From contig NZ_JACNME010000004.1 of NCBI RefSeq assembly GCF_014270065.1, forward strand, positions 1-64,000: 64,000 nt of DNA, in the 5' to 3' direction. A model generated the notes under the pieces. It was not told where the DNA came from, did no database searches, and worked only from the letters and a program-made list of their open reading frames with translations. Of the stretch, positions 47,613 to 58,304 are shown in pieces (position 1 is the first letter of the stretch; every line of letters starts with the position of its first letter). Source of the stretch: Quadrisphaera sp. RL12-1S. Lineage in GTDB: Bacteria; Actinomycetota; Actinomycetes; Actinomycetales; Quadrisphaeraceae. The translations under genes were made by a program, and so were the position numbers.

Positions 47613-48982
47613 GCACCGAGCAGGCACCGTCCGAGGTCTCGCCCGTGGGCCTGGAGGTGGAGGTCGAGGTCGGCGCCGTCGCGCACGGCGGCCACTGCGT
47701 GGCCCGCCACGAGGGCCGGGTGCTGTTCGTGCGCCACGCCCTGCCCGGCGAGCGCGTGCTGGCCCGCGTCACCGAGGGCGCCCCTCGCGACAGCTACTGG
47801 CGCGCCGACGCCGTGCAGGTCCTGCGGCCCTCCCCGGACCGGGTGGCGCCGCCGTGCCCGTGGGCCGGGCCGGGCCTGTGCGGCGGCTGCGACTGGCAGC
47901 ACGCCGCGCCGCCCGCGCAGCGCGCCCTCAAGGCCGCGGTGGTCGCCGAGCAGCTGGAGCGCCTCGCCGGCCTCGACGCCGCCGCCCTGGCGGGCGTGGT
48001 CGGCGCTCCGGCGGGGTCGGGGCTGGTGGTGGAGGCCGTCGACGGCGACGGGGTGGACGTCGAGGCCGGGCTGCGCTGGCGCACGCGCGTCCAGTACGCG
48101 GTGGGCCCGGGCGGGCGCCTCGGCCTGCGCGAGCACCGCTCCCACCGCGTGGTGGAGGTGGACGACTGCCGCATCGCCGCCCCCCGCGCCGCCGAGCTGG
48201 ACCCGCGCGCGGTGACCTGGCCCGGCGCCGAGGCGGTGGAGGTGGTGGCCCCGCAGCCCGGTGAGGACCGCCTGCTCGTGGTGACCCCGCGCCGCACGGG
48301 CGACGGGCAGGGGCGCCGGCTGCGCCTGCCGACCCCGCCCGTGCCGTCGTCCCTGGCGGTGGTGGGGGACGAGGGCCTGGCGCGCGTGCGCGGCCGCACC
48401 TGGGTGGCCCAGGAGGTGGAGCTGCCCCGCGGGCCGCGGACGTTCCGGGTGACCGGCTCCGGCTTCTGGCAGGTGCACCCCGGTGCCGCGGCGGCGCTCG
48501 CGGGCGCCGTGGTGGCCTTCGCCGCTCTGGAGCCGGGCGACCGGGTGGCCGACCTGTACGCGGGCGCCGGGCTGCTCACCGCGGCGCTGGCCGAGGAGGT
48601 CGGCGCCGAGGGCGGCGTCGTCAGCGTGGAGGGCGACGCGCGGGCGGTGGCCGACGCCCGCCGCAACCTGCGCGACCTGCCGCAGGTGCGGGTGCTGCCG
48701 GGCCGGGTGGACCGGGCGCTCGCGGCCATGGCCGCCGACGACGAGCACGTGGACGTCGTGGTGCTCGACCCGCCGCGGGTCGGCGCGCGCCGCCCGGTGC
48801 TGGAGCGGGTGGCGGCGCTGCGGCCCCGCACGGTGGTCCACGTCGCGTGCGACCCCGCGGCGCTGGCCCGCGACGTGGCGGTGCTGGGGGAGCTGGGGTA
48901 CCGCCTCGACGCGCTGCGCGCGTTCGACCTGTTCCCGCAGACCCACCACGTGGAGGCCGTCGCGCGCTTCACGCGCGCCTGA
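47609..48982 (+). CDS. RNA m5U methyltransferase (RlmD/TrmA family)
   Basis: A 457-residue class I methyltransferase. An N-terminal TRAM-like domain (EVEVGAVAHGGHCVARHEGR) is followed by the [4Fe-4S] cysteines CPWAGPGLCGGC (~83-94) and a fourth Cys in VEVDDCRIA. The SAM site is DRVADLYAGAGLLTAALAEE (~310). VVLDPPRVGAR (~384) is motif IV, and the catalytic cysteine is in VHVACDPAALARD (~413). It should methylate uridine C5 in rRNA or tRNA; which one is not decided by sequence. GTG 47609 overlaps the transporter stop. This neighbour pair is conserved in mycobacteria (Rv2689c-Rv2690c). Confidence 0.92.
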   Translation: MSTEQAPSEVSPVGLEVEVEVGAVAHGGHCVARHEGRVLFVRHALPGERVLARVTEGAPRDSYWRADAVQVLRPSPDRVAPPCPWAGPGLCGGCDWQHAAPPAQRALKAAVVAEQLERLAGLDAAALAGVVGAPAGSGLVVEAVDGDGVDVEAGLRWRTRVQYAVGPGGRLGLREHRSHRVVEVDDCRIAAPRAAELDPRAVTWPGAEAVEVVAPQPGEDRLLVVTPRRTGDGQGRRLRLPTPPVPSSLAVVGDEGLARVRGRTWVAQEVELPRGPRTFRVTGSGFWQVHPGAAAALAGAVVAFAALEPGDRVADLYAGAGLLTAALAEEVGAEGGVVSVEGDARAVADARRNLRDLPQVRVLPGRVDRALAAMAADDEHVDVVVLDPPRVGARRPVLERVAALRPRTVVHVACDPAALARDVAVLGELGYRLDALRAFDLFPQTHHVEAVARFTRA

Positions 48983-48989
48983 CGACCCG

Positions 48990-50036
48990 TCAGGGGGAGA
49001 CGGTCTCCAGCTGGGGCACCAGCTGCTCCAGGGCGTACTGGGTGGCCAGCGTGGTGCCCAGGGAGAACGCGCTGGCGGTGTCCCCGTCGATGACGAGGGC
49101 GTGCTTCGCGGCCACCGCCGGCACGGCGCCCCAGGCGGCGTCCCCGGTGATGTCGCTGGTGGGGATGAAGATCGGGAAGGCGACGACGACGTCGGCGTCC
49201 AGCAGGTCCAGCTGCTCGGTGGACACGTCCACGCTGAAGCCGCCGGAGTTGGCCGGCAGCGCGGCGATCTTCGGGTTCTGCTGGAAGCCGAGGGCCTCCA
49301 TGAACTCCACCCGCCCGCCGAGCGGGTCCGAGCCCTCGGCGCCGGGGGCGGCGACGTAGGCGCCCCAGCCGTTGGAGGTCTTGGTGGCCACCGTGGCGGT
49401 GCGGCCCTTCCACTGCGGGTGGGCGGCCGCGGCGGCCTCGAAGCCCTCGCGCAGCCCCTCCAGCAGCTGCTGGCCCTCGGCCTGCTTGCCCAGCGCGGTG
49501 GAGACCAGCTCCACCTGCTGGCGGGTGGTGGTGAGGTAGCTGTCCCCGCCGGTGGGCACGCCCACCGTGGTCGCGATCTGGGAGAGGCGCTGGTGCCGGG
49601 CGGCGTCGCCGGAGCTCTTGGTGTCGAGGATGAGGTCGGGCTGGAGCGCCGCGATGGCCTCGTAGGACGGCTCGAGCGTGGCGATGATCGTCGGGGCCTT
49701 GGTGTACAGGCCCTTGGCCCACGGGCCGACGCCCTCGCCGCCGAAGGCCAGCCAGTCGGAGGCGCCGACGGGCTGCACGCCGAGGGCGAGCGCCGTCTCG
49801 GCGTCTCCCCAGCCCAGCGCGACCACGCGCTGCGGGGCGGCCGTGACGGTGACGTCGCCGAACTTGGTCTGCACCGTGGCGGGGAACGCTGAGCCGGCAC
49901 CGCCCGAGCCGCTGGCCGAGCCGGACGGCGCCGCCGACGAGGTCCCGCCGGAGGCGGTGCCTCCCGAGGAGCACGCGGCCAGCGCCGCGGCGATCGCGGT
50001 GGCGGGGACGAGGGCGAGCAGGTCGCGGCGGCGCAC
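48990..50036 (-). CDS. Iron-siderophore ABC transporter substrate-binding lipoprotein
   Basis: A 348-residue periplasmic-binding lipoprotein. The signal VRRRDLLALVPATAIAA ends in lipobox LAAC with Cys22; the RRRDLL start is twin-arginine-like. A Ser/Gly linker leads into a TroA/FecB-type fold (PQRVVALGWGDAETALALGV, ALQPDLILDTKSSGD, DADVVVAFPIFIP). Such proteins carry ferric siderophores. GTG 50036 has AGGAG six bases upstream. It is divergent from the two permease genes, and an IdeR-type palindrome lies between them. The likely ligand is a ferric siderophore of the FepB/FecB group; the exact one is unknown. Confidence 0.92.
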   Translation of the reverse strand: MRRRDLLALVPATAIAAALAACSSGGTASGGTSSAAPSGSASGSGGAGSAFPATVQTKFGDVTVTAAPQRVVALGWGDAETALALGVQPVGASDWLAFGGEGVGPWAKGLYTKAPTIIATLEPSYEAIAALQPDLILDTKSSGDAARHQRLSQIATTVGVPTGGDSYLTTTRQQVELVSTALGKQAEGQQLLEGLREGFEAAAAAHPQWKGRTATVATKTSNGWGAYVAAPGAEGSDPLGGRVEFMEALGFQQNPKIAALPANSGGFSVDVSTEQLDLLDADVVVAFPIFIPTSDITGDAAWGAVPAVAAKHALVIDGDTASAFSLGTTLATQYALEQLVPQLETVSP

Positions 50037-50127
50037 GGGGACTCCTGAGCGGTGGCGGGACGGGCGGGGGGCGAGCAGGCTGGGACGGCGCCGGGGACGG
50101 CGAGGAGATCTCCCGGCGACCTTCGAG

Positions 50128-50146
50128 TGAGGCCAGGCTAACCTCA
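50128..50146. promoter_or_regulatory. IdeR/DmdR-type iron box
   Basis: TGAGGCCAGGCTAACCTCA agrees with the actinobacterial IdeR consensus TTAGGTTAGGCTAACCTAA at 15 of 19 positions, including the central AGGCTAACCT. It lies 92 bases before the binding-protein start and 17 bases before the permease start, so it can control both divergent transcripts by iron. Confidence 0.85.
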
Positions 50147-50162
50147 CGGATGTGAGGACGGC

Positions 50163-51185
50163 ATGACCAGGGCCCGGCGGCGCCGCGCGGCGCTGCTCGT
50201 CATGGCCGCCTGCCTCCTCGTGGCGGTCTGGCTGAGCCTCGCCGTCGGCTCGCGCCCGGTGCCGCCGGCCACCGTCCTGCACGCGCTGTCGTCGGCGCTG
50301 GGCGGCGGGGCCGCGCCAGCGGGCACGGACGCGGGCGTCGTCGTCGACCAGCGGCTGCCGCGCACGGTGCTGGGGCTCGCCGCCGGCGCGGCCCTGGGCG
50401 TCTCCGGCGCCCTCGTCCAGGCCGTGACGCGCAACCCCCTGGCGGACCCGGGCGTCCTCGGCGTCACCGCCGGTGCCTCCTTCGCCGCGGCCGTGGCGGT
50501 GGGCGTGCTGGGGGCCTCGGCCACCGGCGGCGGGGTCTGGGCCGCGCTGCTGGGCGCGCTGCTGGCCTCCGTGCTCGTGCAGCTGGTGGGGGCCTCGACC
50601 AGCGGCGGGCGCGGCTCGCCCGTCCAGCTGCTGCTCGCCGGGCTGGCCCTCGGCGCGGTGCTCGCCGGGCTCACCTCGGCCCTGCGCCTGTCCGACCCGC
50701 AGGCCTTCTCCGCCCTCGTGGTGTGGGAGAGCGGGAACCTCGCCGACCGCGGCTGGTCCGGGCTCGCGGCGGTGTGGCCGCTGCTGGCCGCCGGGCTGGT
50801 GGTGGCCCTGGCGCTGACGCCCGCGCTCAACGCCGTGGCGCTCGGCGACGACCTCGCCCAGGCCCTCGGCGCCCGGGTCTGGCTGGTCCGCGCGGCGTCC
50901 GTGGGCGCGGTGGCGCTGCTGGCCGGCGGGGCGACGGCGGCCGCCGGGCCGATCGCCTTCGTGGGGCTCGTGGTGCCGCACGCCGTGCGGTGGGCCGTCG
51001 GGCCCGACCAGCGGTGGCTCGTGGCCTGCTGCGCGTTCGCGGCGCCCGTGCTCCTGCTGCTCGCGGACGTCGTGGGGCGCGTCGTGCTGCGTCCGGGGGA
51101 GCTGCCCGCCGGCGTGGTCACCGCCGCCCTCGGCGCCCCCGTGCTCATCGCCCTGGTCCGCCGCCAGCGGGTGCCGGCCCCGTGA
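50163..51185 (+). CDS. Iron-siderophore ABC transporter permease (FecCD family), first
   Basis: A 340-residue permease with about nine to ten transmembrane helices. Family features: QRLPRTVLGLAAGAALGVSG, ALVQAVTRNPLADPGVLGVT and AGPIAFVGLVVPHAVRWAVG, the last being the ATPase-coupling loop region. ATG 50163 lies 17 bases after the iron box, leaving little room for a leader, so the transcript may be very short-leadered or leaderless. The stop overlaps the second permease (GTGA). The two permeases form the heterodimeric channel with the ATPase that follows. Confidence 0.94.
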   Translation: MTRARRRRAALLVMAACLLVAVWLSLAVGSRPVPPATVLHALSSALGGGAAPAGTDAGVVVDQRLPRTVLGLAAGAALGVSGALVQAVTRNPLADPGVLGVTAGASFAAAVAVGVLGASATGGGVWAALLGALLASVLVQLVGASTSGGRGSPVQLLLAGLALGAVLAGLTSALRLSDPQAFSALVVWESGNLADRGWSGLAAVWPLLAAGLVVALALTPALNAVALGDDLAQALGARVWLVRAASVGAVALLAGGATAAAGPIAFVGLVVPHAVRWAVGPDQRWLVACCAFAAPVLLLLADVVGRVVLRPGELPAGVVTAALGAPVLIALVRRQRVPAP

Positions 51186-52297
51186 GCGCGTCGGTGGGGC
51201 TGCGGGAGGGCTGGCGCGGCGGGCGGCTGCCGGTGGTCGGCATCCGCCTGCACCGGCGGCCGCTGGTGGTGGGGCTGGCGGTGGCCGCCGCCTGCGCCGC
51301 GCTCGCGGTCGTGGCCCTGGGCACGGGGGACTACCCGCTCTCCCCGGCCCAGGTGCTCACCGCCGTGCTCGACCCGGGCGCCGGCTTCGAGCGCACGATC
51401 GTGCTGGGGTGGCGGCTGCCGCGGGTGCTCGCGGCGCTGGCCTTCGGCGCTGCGCTGGGGGCCTCCGGGGCGGTCTTCCAGTCCCTCACCCGCAACCCCC
51501 TCGGCTCGCCCGACGTCATCGGCTTCTCCACCGGCGCCTACACCGGCGCGCTGCTGTCGCTGACCGTGCTCGGCGGCGGCGCCGGCGCAGCCTTCTCCGC
51601 CACCACCGGGTCGGCCACCGGGTCCACCGGCGGCGGGGTCTCCACCACCGCGGGCGCGCTGGTGGGCGGCATGCTCACCGCCGCCGCCGTCTACGCCCTG
51701 GCGCGCGTGCGCGGGACGGTGCAGGGCTACCGGCTCGTCGTCGTCGGGATCGCCGCCACGGCGGTGCTGCACTCCGCCAACACCTACCTGCTGCTGCGCG
51801 CCCAGACCGAGGTGGCCATGGCCGGGGCGGTCTGGGGCGCCGGCTCCCTGTCGCTGGTCGGCTGGCAGGACCTGCGGTGGGCGCTGGCGGCGCTGGCCCT
51901 CCTGGCGCCGCTGCTCGCACTGCTCGCGGCGGCGCTGCGCCAGCTGGAGCTCGGTGACGACACCGCCAGCGCCCACGGCGTGCCCGTGGAGCGGGCCCGG
52001 CTGGCGCTCGTCGTCGTCGGCGTCGCCCTGGTCTCCGTGGTGACCGCCGCTTCCGGGCCGATCGCCTTCGTGGCGCTCGCCGCGCCGCAGGTGGCCCGTC
52101 TGGCGATGCGCGGGCCGGGGCTGCCGCTGCTCGGGTCCGCGCTGGTGGGGGCCCTGCTGCTGCTCTCGGCCGACCAGGCGGCGCAGCGGTTCGCCTCCGG
52201 GGTGCCGGTGGGCGTGGTGACCGTGGTGGGCGGCGGGGTGTACCTGCTGGCGCTGCTGCTGGTCCGCAGCCGGAGGCCGGGGAGGGCGGCGGCGTGA
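51182..52297 (+). CDS. Iron-siderophore ABC transporter permease (FecCD family), second
   Basis: A 371-residue permease with the same family marks: WRLPRVLAALAFGAALGASG, AVFQSLTRNPLGSPDVIGFS and ASGPIAFVALAAPQVARLAM. It is longer than its partner by an N-terminal ~25 residues and a Gly/Ser/Thr-rich loop (ATTGSATGSTGGG, ~145) that probably faces outward. GTG 51182 overlaps the first permease stop, and its own stop overlaps the ATPase start, so the three transport genes are translationally coupled. Confidence 0.94.
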   Translation: MSASVGLREGWRGGRLPVVGIRLHRRPLVVGLAVAAACAALAVVALGTGDYPLSPAQVLTAVLDPGAGFERTIVLGWRLPRVLAALAFGAALGASGAVFQSLTRNPLGSPDVIGFSTGAYTGALLSLTVLGGGAGAAFSATTGSATGSTGGGVSTTAGALVGGMLTAAAVYALARVRGTVQGYRLVVVGIAATAVLHSANTYLLLRAQTEVAMAGAVWGAGSLSLVGWQDLRWALAALALLAPLLALLAAALRQLELGDDTASAHGVPVERARLALVVVGVALVSVVTAASGPIAFVALAAPQVARLAMRGPGLPLLGSALVGALLLLSADQAAQRFASGVPVGVVTVVGGGVYLLALLLVRSRRPGRAAA

Positions 52298-53121
52298 GCG
52301 AGCAGACCGGTCGGGCGGCGTCGAGGCTGCCGAGGCTCGAGGCGCAGCACCTGCGCCTGGGGTACGAGGGGCGCGCCGTCGCCGACGACCTCTCCCTCGC
52401 GGTCCCCGACGGGTCCTTCACCGCCGTCGTCGGGCCCAACGCCTGCGGCAAGTCGACCCTGCTGCGGGCCTTCTCCCGGCTGCTGCGCCCGCAGGGCGGG
52501 ACCGTGCTGCTCGACGGGCAGACCCTCGCCTCCTACCGGCCCAAGGAGGCGGCGCGGCGGATCGGGCTGCTGCCGCAGTCGGCCAGCGCGCCCGAGGGCA
52601 TCACCGCGGGCGACCTCGTGGCCCGCGGCCGCTACCCCCACCAGGGGCTGGTGCGGCAGTGGTCGGCGGCGGACGAGGTGGCCGTGGCCGAGGCGATGGT
52701 CGCCACCGGGGTGGACGAGCTGCGCGACCGGCTGGTGGAGGAGCTGTCCGGTGGCCAGCGCCAGCGGGTGTGGGTGGCCGTGGCGCTGGCGCAGCAGACC
52801 CCGCTGCTCCTGCTCGACGAGCCGACCACCTTCCTGGACATCGCCCACCAGGTGGAGCTGATGGACCTGTTCGCCGACCTCCACGAGGCGGGGACGACGG
52901 TGGTGGCCGTCCTGCACGACCTCGGGCACGCGGCCCGCTACGCCACGCACCTCGTGGTCATGGCCGACGGCGCTGTGGTGGCCGCCGGGCCTCCGGCCGA
53001 GGTGCTCACGGCAGAGCTGGTCGAGCGCGTCTACGGCCTCGCCTGCGTCGTCGTCCCCGACCCGGTCACGGGGACGCCGCTGGTCGTGCCCCGCGGGCGG
53101 CAGGAGCGCCGACCCCGCTGA
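52294..53121 (+). CDS. Iron-siderophore ABC transporter ATP-binding protein
   Basis: A 275-residue FecE/FepC-type ATPase. Walker A GPNACGKST (~47-55), signature LSGGQRQRVWVAVALAQ (~150), Walker B LLLLDEPTTFLDIAHQ (~169) and the H-loop VLHDLGHAARYATH are all intact. The LPQSASAPEGITAGDLVARG Q-loop region is typical of siderophore uptake systems. GTG 52294 overlaps the previous stop. A weak hairpin (about 53128-53142) follows. With the upstream genes it forms a complete iron-uptake cassette lacking biosynthesis genes. Confidence 0.95.
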   Translation: MSEQTGRAASRLPRLEAQHLRLGYEGRAVADDLSLAVPDGSFTAVVGPNACGKSTLLRAFSRLLRPQGGTVLLDGQTLASYRPKEAARRIGLLPQSASAPEGITAGDLVARGRYPHQGLVRQWSAADEVAVAEAMVATGVDELRDRLVEELSGGQRQRVWVAVALAQQTPLLLLDEPTTFLDIAHQVELMDLFADLHEAGTTVVAVLHDLGHAARYATHLVVMADGAVVAAGPPAEVLTAELVERVYGLACVVVPDPVTGTPLVVPRGRQERRPR

Positions 53122-53160
53122 GACCCGCTCCCGCGGCGGGAGGCCGTGGGCCCGACGAGG

Positions 53161-53178
53161 TATCTTGAGCTCAAGGTA
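53161..53178. promoter_or_regulatory. Palindromic operator overlapping the acn -10 (MarR type)
   Basis: TATCTTGAGCTCAAGGTA is an 18-bp palindrome with one mismatch, of the TATCTTGA-N2-TCAAGATA kind typical of MarR-family regulators. Its left half contains TATCTT, a good -10 hexamer, so a bound protein would block RNA polymerase. It is 93 bases before the acn start. Confidence 0.7.
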
Positions 53179-53270
53179 CTTCAGTCAGCCGTGCCCGATG
53201 ACGAACGCACACCGGGCGTGGGCGAGGATGGTCTGCGGTCAGCGGAGATCGGTCGAGCGGGAGGACGGGC

Positions 53271-56096
<2,826 letters not shown>

Positions 56097-56111
56097 CCAG
56101 CAGCGCTGGTC

Positions 56112-56162
56112 CGACGAGGCCGGTCCGGCGCCCCTCACGGGGCGCTCGGGCCGGCCTCGTCG
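56112..56162 (+). terminator. Terminator hairpin after acnA
   Basis: CGACGAGGCCGG (56112-56123) pairs perfectly with CCGGCCTCGTCG (56151-56162), enclosing a second stem GCGCCCC/GGGGCGC with a four-base loop. It starts 16 bases after the stop. Confidence 0.85.
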
Positions 56163-56181
56163 CCGTCTGCCACCTCGTCCA

Positions 56182-56262
56182 GCCCCCTTTCCATGACGAT
56201 CAAGGAAGTCGTGCACGACTCGGCGGGTGCAGCTTCCTTGATCGTCGCGGAAGGGAGGGGGC
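56182..56262. repeat. Long imperfect inverted repeat with nested palindrome
   Basis: Perfect 14-bp arms GACGATCAAGGAAG (56195-56208) and CTTCCTTGATCGTC (56233-56246) extend outward to ~20 bp with two mismatches and then a pyrimidine/purine stretch. The loop holds the perfect 12-bp palindrome GTCGTGCACGAC (56208-56219). It is distinct from the terminators on both sides and less GC-rich. Confidence 0.85.
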
Positions 56263-56275
56263 GGGGGACGACGAC

Positions 56276-56313
56276 GAGGGGGCCCGTCCGGCAGCTGCCG
56301 GACGGGCCCCCTC
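56276..56313. terminator. Terminator of the sugar ABC operon
   Basis: A perfect 38-bp palindrome (GAGGGGGCCCGTCCGGCAG and its complement) lies 25 bases beyond the stop of the minus-strand permease gene. Confidence 0.85.
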
Positions 56314-56337
56314 GCGCGCGTGGGAAGGAGCGGGGGA

Positions 56338-57237
56338 CTACTCCTTCACGGCGCCCTCGGCCGTGGACATGATCTTCTTCTGGAACACGAAGAAGAGCAC
56401 CGCGACCGGGATCGTCATGAGCAGGGCCGCCGCCAGCTTCAGCGGGTACTGGTTGGCCTGCCCCAGCCCACCCGACGCGAGCTGCGCGACGAGCTTGGTC
56501 AGCGTGACGAGCTCGGGGGCGTTGGAGGCCACGACGAAGTGGCTCAGCTCGTTCCACGACGCCTGGAAGCTGAGGATCGTGATGGTGATGACCGCCGGGC
56601 GCGCCATCGGCAGCACCACCGACCAGAACGTGCGGAACGCGCCCGCGCCGTCCAGCTTGGCCGCCTCCTCCACGCTCGTGGGCAGCGAGGCGAAGAAGTT
56701 CCGCATGATGAAGACGCCGGCGGCGTCCGCGACGAGCGGGATGATCAGCGCCGTGTAGGAGTTGTAGATCCCCAGCGTGTTGAGCACGAGGAACTTGGGG
56801 ATCAGCAGCACCACGGGCGGCACCGCGATGACCGCGAGGAACAGCCCCATGACCAGCGAAGACCCGCGGAAGCGCAGGCGCGCGAGGGCGTAGCCGGCCA
56901 GCGAGCTGCAGAACACGCGTCCCGCTGTCACGCACACCGCGACCACCACGCTGTTGGTGGCCGCCAGGGCGAACGGCTGCCCCGTGAAGAGCTGCGCGTA
57001 CGCGCTGAGGGTCGGGGGGAAGGGCAGCAGGTCGAGCGGGTCGGCCGTGGCCGCGGCGTCCGTCTTGAAGCTGTTGGCCAGCTGCACGAGGAACGGCAGC
57101 ACGTACACCAGCGCCAGCACCGTCAAGACGGTGTACGAGGTCGCCGTCGTCCACCGTAACCGCCGGCGCGGGCGCCGCGCCGGCTGCGGAGCGGGTGCGG
57201 GCGCCTCCGGGCGCTCGACGGTCGTCGTCGTCCCCAT
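56338..57237 (-). CDS. Sugar ABC transporter permease, MalG/CymG-like
   Basis: A 299-residue inner-membrane permease with six predicted helices after a Pro/Arg-rich N-terminus. The EAA coupling loop is SVEEAAKLDGAGAFRTFWSV then VLPMARPAV. SSLAGYALARLRFRG and SFQASWNELSHFVV are typical of MalG-type carbohydrate uptake permeases. It is the last gene of the minus-strand operon LacI - binding protein - MalF-like - MalG-like; the start ATG shares a base with the MalF-like stop. No dedicated ATPase is encoded, so a shared MsiK-type ATPase is probably used. Confidence 0.93.
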   Translation of the reverse strand: MGTTTTVERPEAPAPAPQPARRPRRRLRWTTATSYTVLTVLALVYVLPFLVQLANSFKTDAAATADPLDLLPFPPTLSAYAQLFTGQPFALAATNSVVVAVCVTAGRVFCSSLAGYALARLRFRGSSLVMGLFLAVIAVPPVVLLIPKFLVLNTLGIYNSYTALIIPLVADAAGVFIMRNFFASLPTSVEEAAKLDGAGAFRTFWSVVLPMARPAVITITILSFQASWNELSHFVVASNAPELVTLTKLVAQLASGGLGQANQYPLKLAAALLMTIPVAVLFFVFQKKIMSTAEGAVKE

Positions 57238-58301
57238 CACCGCTCCTTCAGCACGGCGCGCTGCACGAGCGTCAGCACGACGATGATCGCGAAGAGGATG
57301 AACGCGATCGCCGCGCCCTGTCCCCACTGGCCGTTGACGAACGAGGTCGTGTAGCTGAGGTAGGCCGGCGTGATGGTGGTCTTGGCCGGACCGCCCTGCG
57401 TGCCGGTGTAGATCTGGTCGAAGACCTGCCACGTGCCCACCAGTCCGAGGGTGAGGACGGTGAACAGGGTCGGCCGGAGCATCGGCACGGTGACGTAGAC
57501 GAACCGCTGCCAGGCGTTGGCGCCGTCCATGGTGGCCGCCTCGGAGACCTCGCCCGCGATGTTCTGCAGCGCCGCCAGGAACAGCAGCATGAACGTCCCC
57601 GACGTCGTGAAGATCGCCAGGAGGATCAGGGCCGTCATGGCGACGCTCGGGCCGGCCAGCCAGTCCCACCACGAGATGCCCAGCAGGCCGTGGTCGGCCA
57701 GGAGCCCCGGGGCGGAGTCGATCCCGACCACCCCCAGCAGGAGGTGGAGGACGCCGTCGGGGTCGGCGAACCAGTTGGGCCCGTTGATGCCCAGCCACGA
57801 CAGCACCTGGTTCACCGCGCCCGAGGCGCTGAACAGGAACAGGAACACCACGGTGATGGCCACCGAGCTGGTGACGGACGGGAAGTAGAACGCGGTGCGG
57901 AAGAACCCGCGGCCCCGCAGCAGCCGGTTGTTCACCGCGCTGGCCAGCAGCAGCGCCACCACCGTCTGGGTGGGGACCACGAGCAGGACGTACCAGAAGT
58001 TGTTCCGCAGCGCGGTGCCGAGGTCCTGCGTGGGCAGGCCGCCGCCGGCGAGCAGGTCCGTGTAGTTGTCCAGGCCGACGACGGGGACGCCGGCCTCGAA
58101 GGGGCTGCCGCGCCCGCGCCAGTCGGTGATGGACACCCACAGCGCCATGACGACGGGCAGGGCGATGAACAGGAGCACGAGCACGAGCGCCGGGGCCGTG
58201 AACAGCCACCCCGCCCCGGCCTCGCGGCGGCGCGCCAGTCCGGGGCGCCGCCGCGAGGGGGTCGGTGTGGTGGCCGCGCTCTGCGTGGTGAGGGCGGCCA
58301 C
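57237..58301 (-). CDS. Sugar ABC transporter permease, MalF-like
   Basis: A 354-residue permease. The N-terminal ~30 residues are Pro/Arg/Ala-rich; GWLFTAPALVLVLLFIALPV is the first helix. The coupling loop ISEAATMDGANAWQRFVYVTV appears as VSEAATMDGANAWQRFVYVT here (~236-255). It also carries a long extra loop between helices 3 and 4 (about residues 140-200) that includes LSWLGINGPNWFADPDGV, longer than in many MalF-like permeases. GTG 58301 lies three bases after the binding-protein stop. It forms the transport channel with the MalG-like partner. Confidence 0.93.
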   Translation of the reverse strand: MAALTTQSAATTPTPSRRRPGLARRREAGAGWLFTAPALVLVLLFIALPVVMALWVSITDWRGRGSPFEAGVPVVGLDNYTDLLAGGGLPTQDLGTALRNNFWYVLLVVPTQTVVALLLASAVNNRLLRGRGFFRTAFYFPSVTSSVAITVVFLFLFSASGAVNQVLSWLGINGPNWFADPDGVLHLLLGVVGIDSAPGLLADHGLLGISWWDWLAGPSVAMTALILLAIFTTSGTFMLLFLAALQNIAGEVSEAATMDGANAWQRFVYVTVPMLRPTLFTVLTLGLVGTWQVFDQIYTGTQGGPAKTTITPAYLSYTTSFVNGQWGQGAAIAFILFAIIVVLTLVQRAVLKER

Positions 58302-58304
58302 GGG

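Noticed and set aside
53125-53145. Terminator after the iron ABC ATPase gene
   Set aside because: The CTCCCGC/GCGGGAG stem has a one-base loop or only six pairs; too weak to list as a feature by itself.
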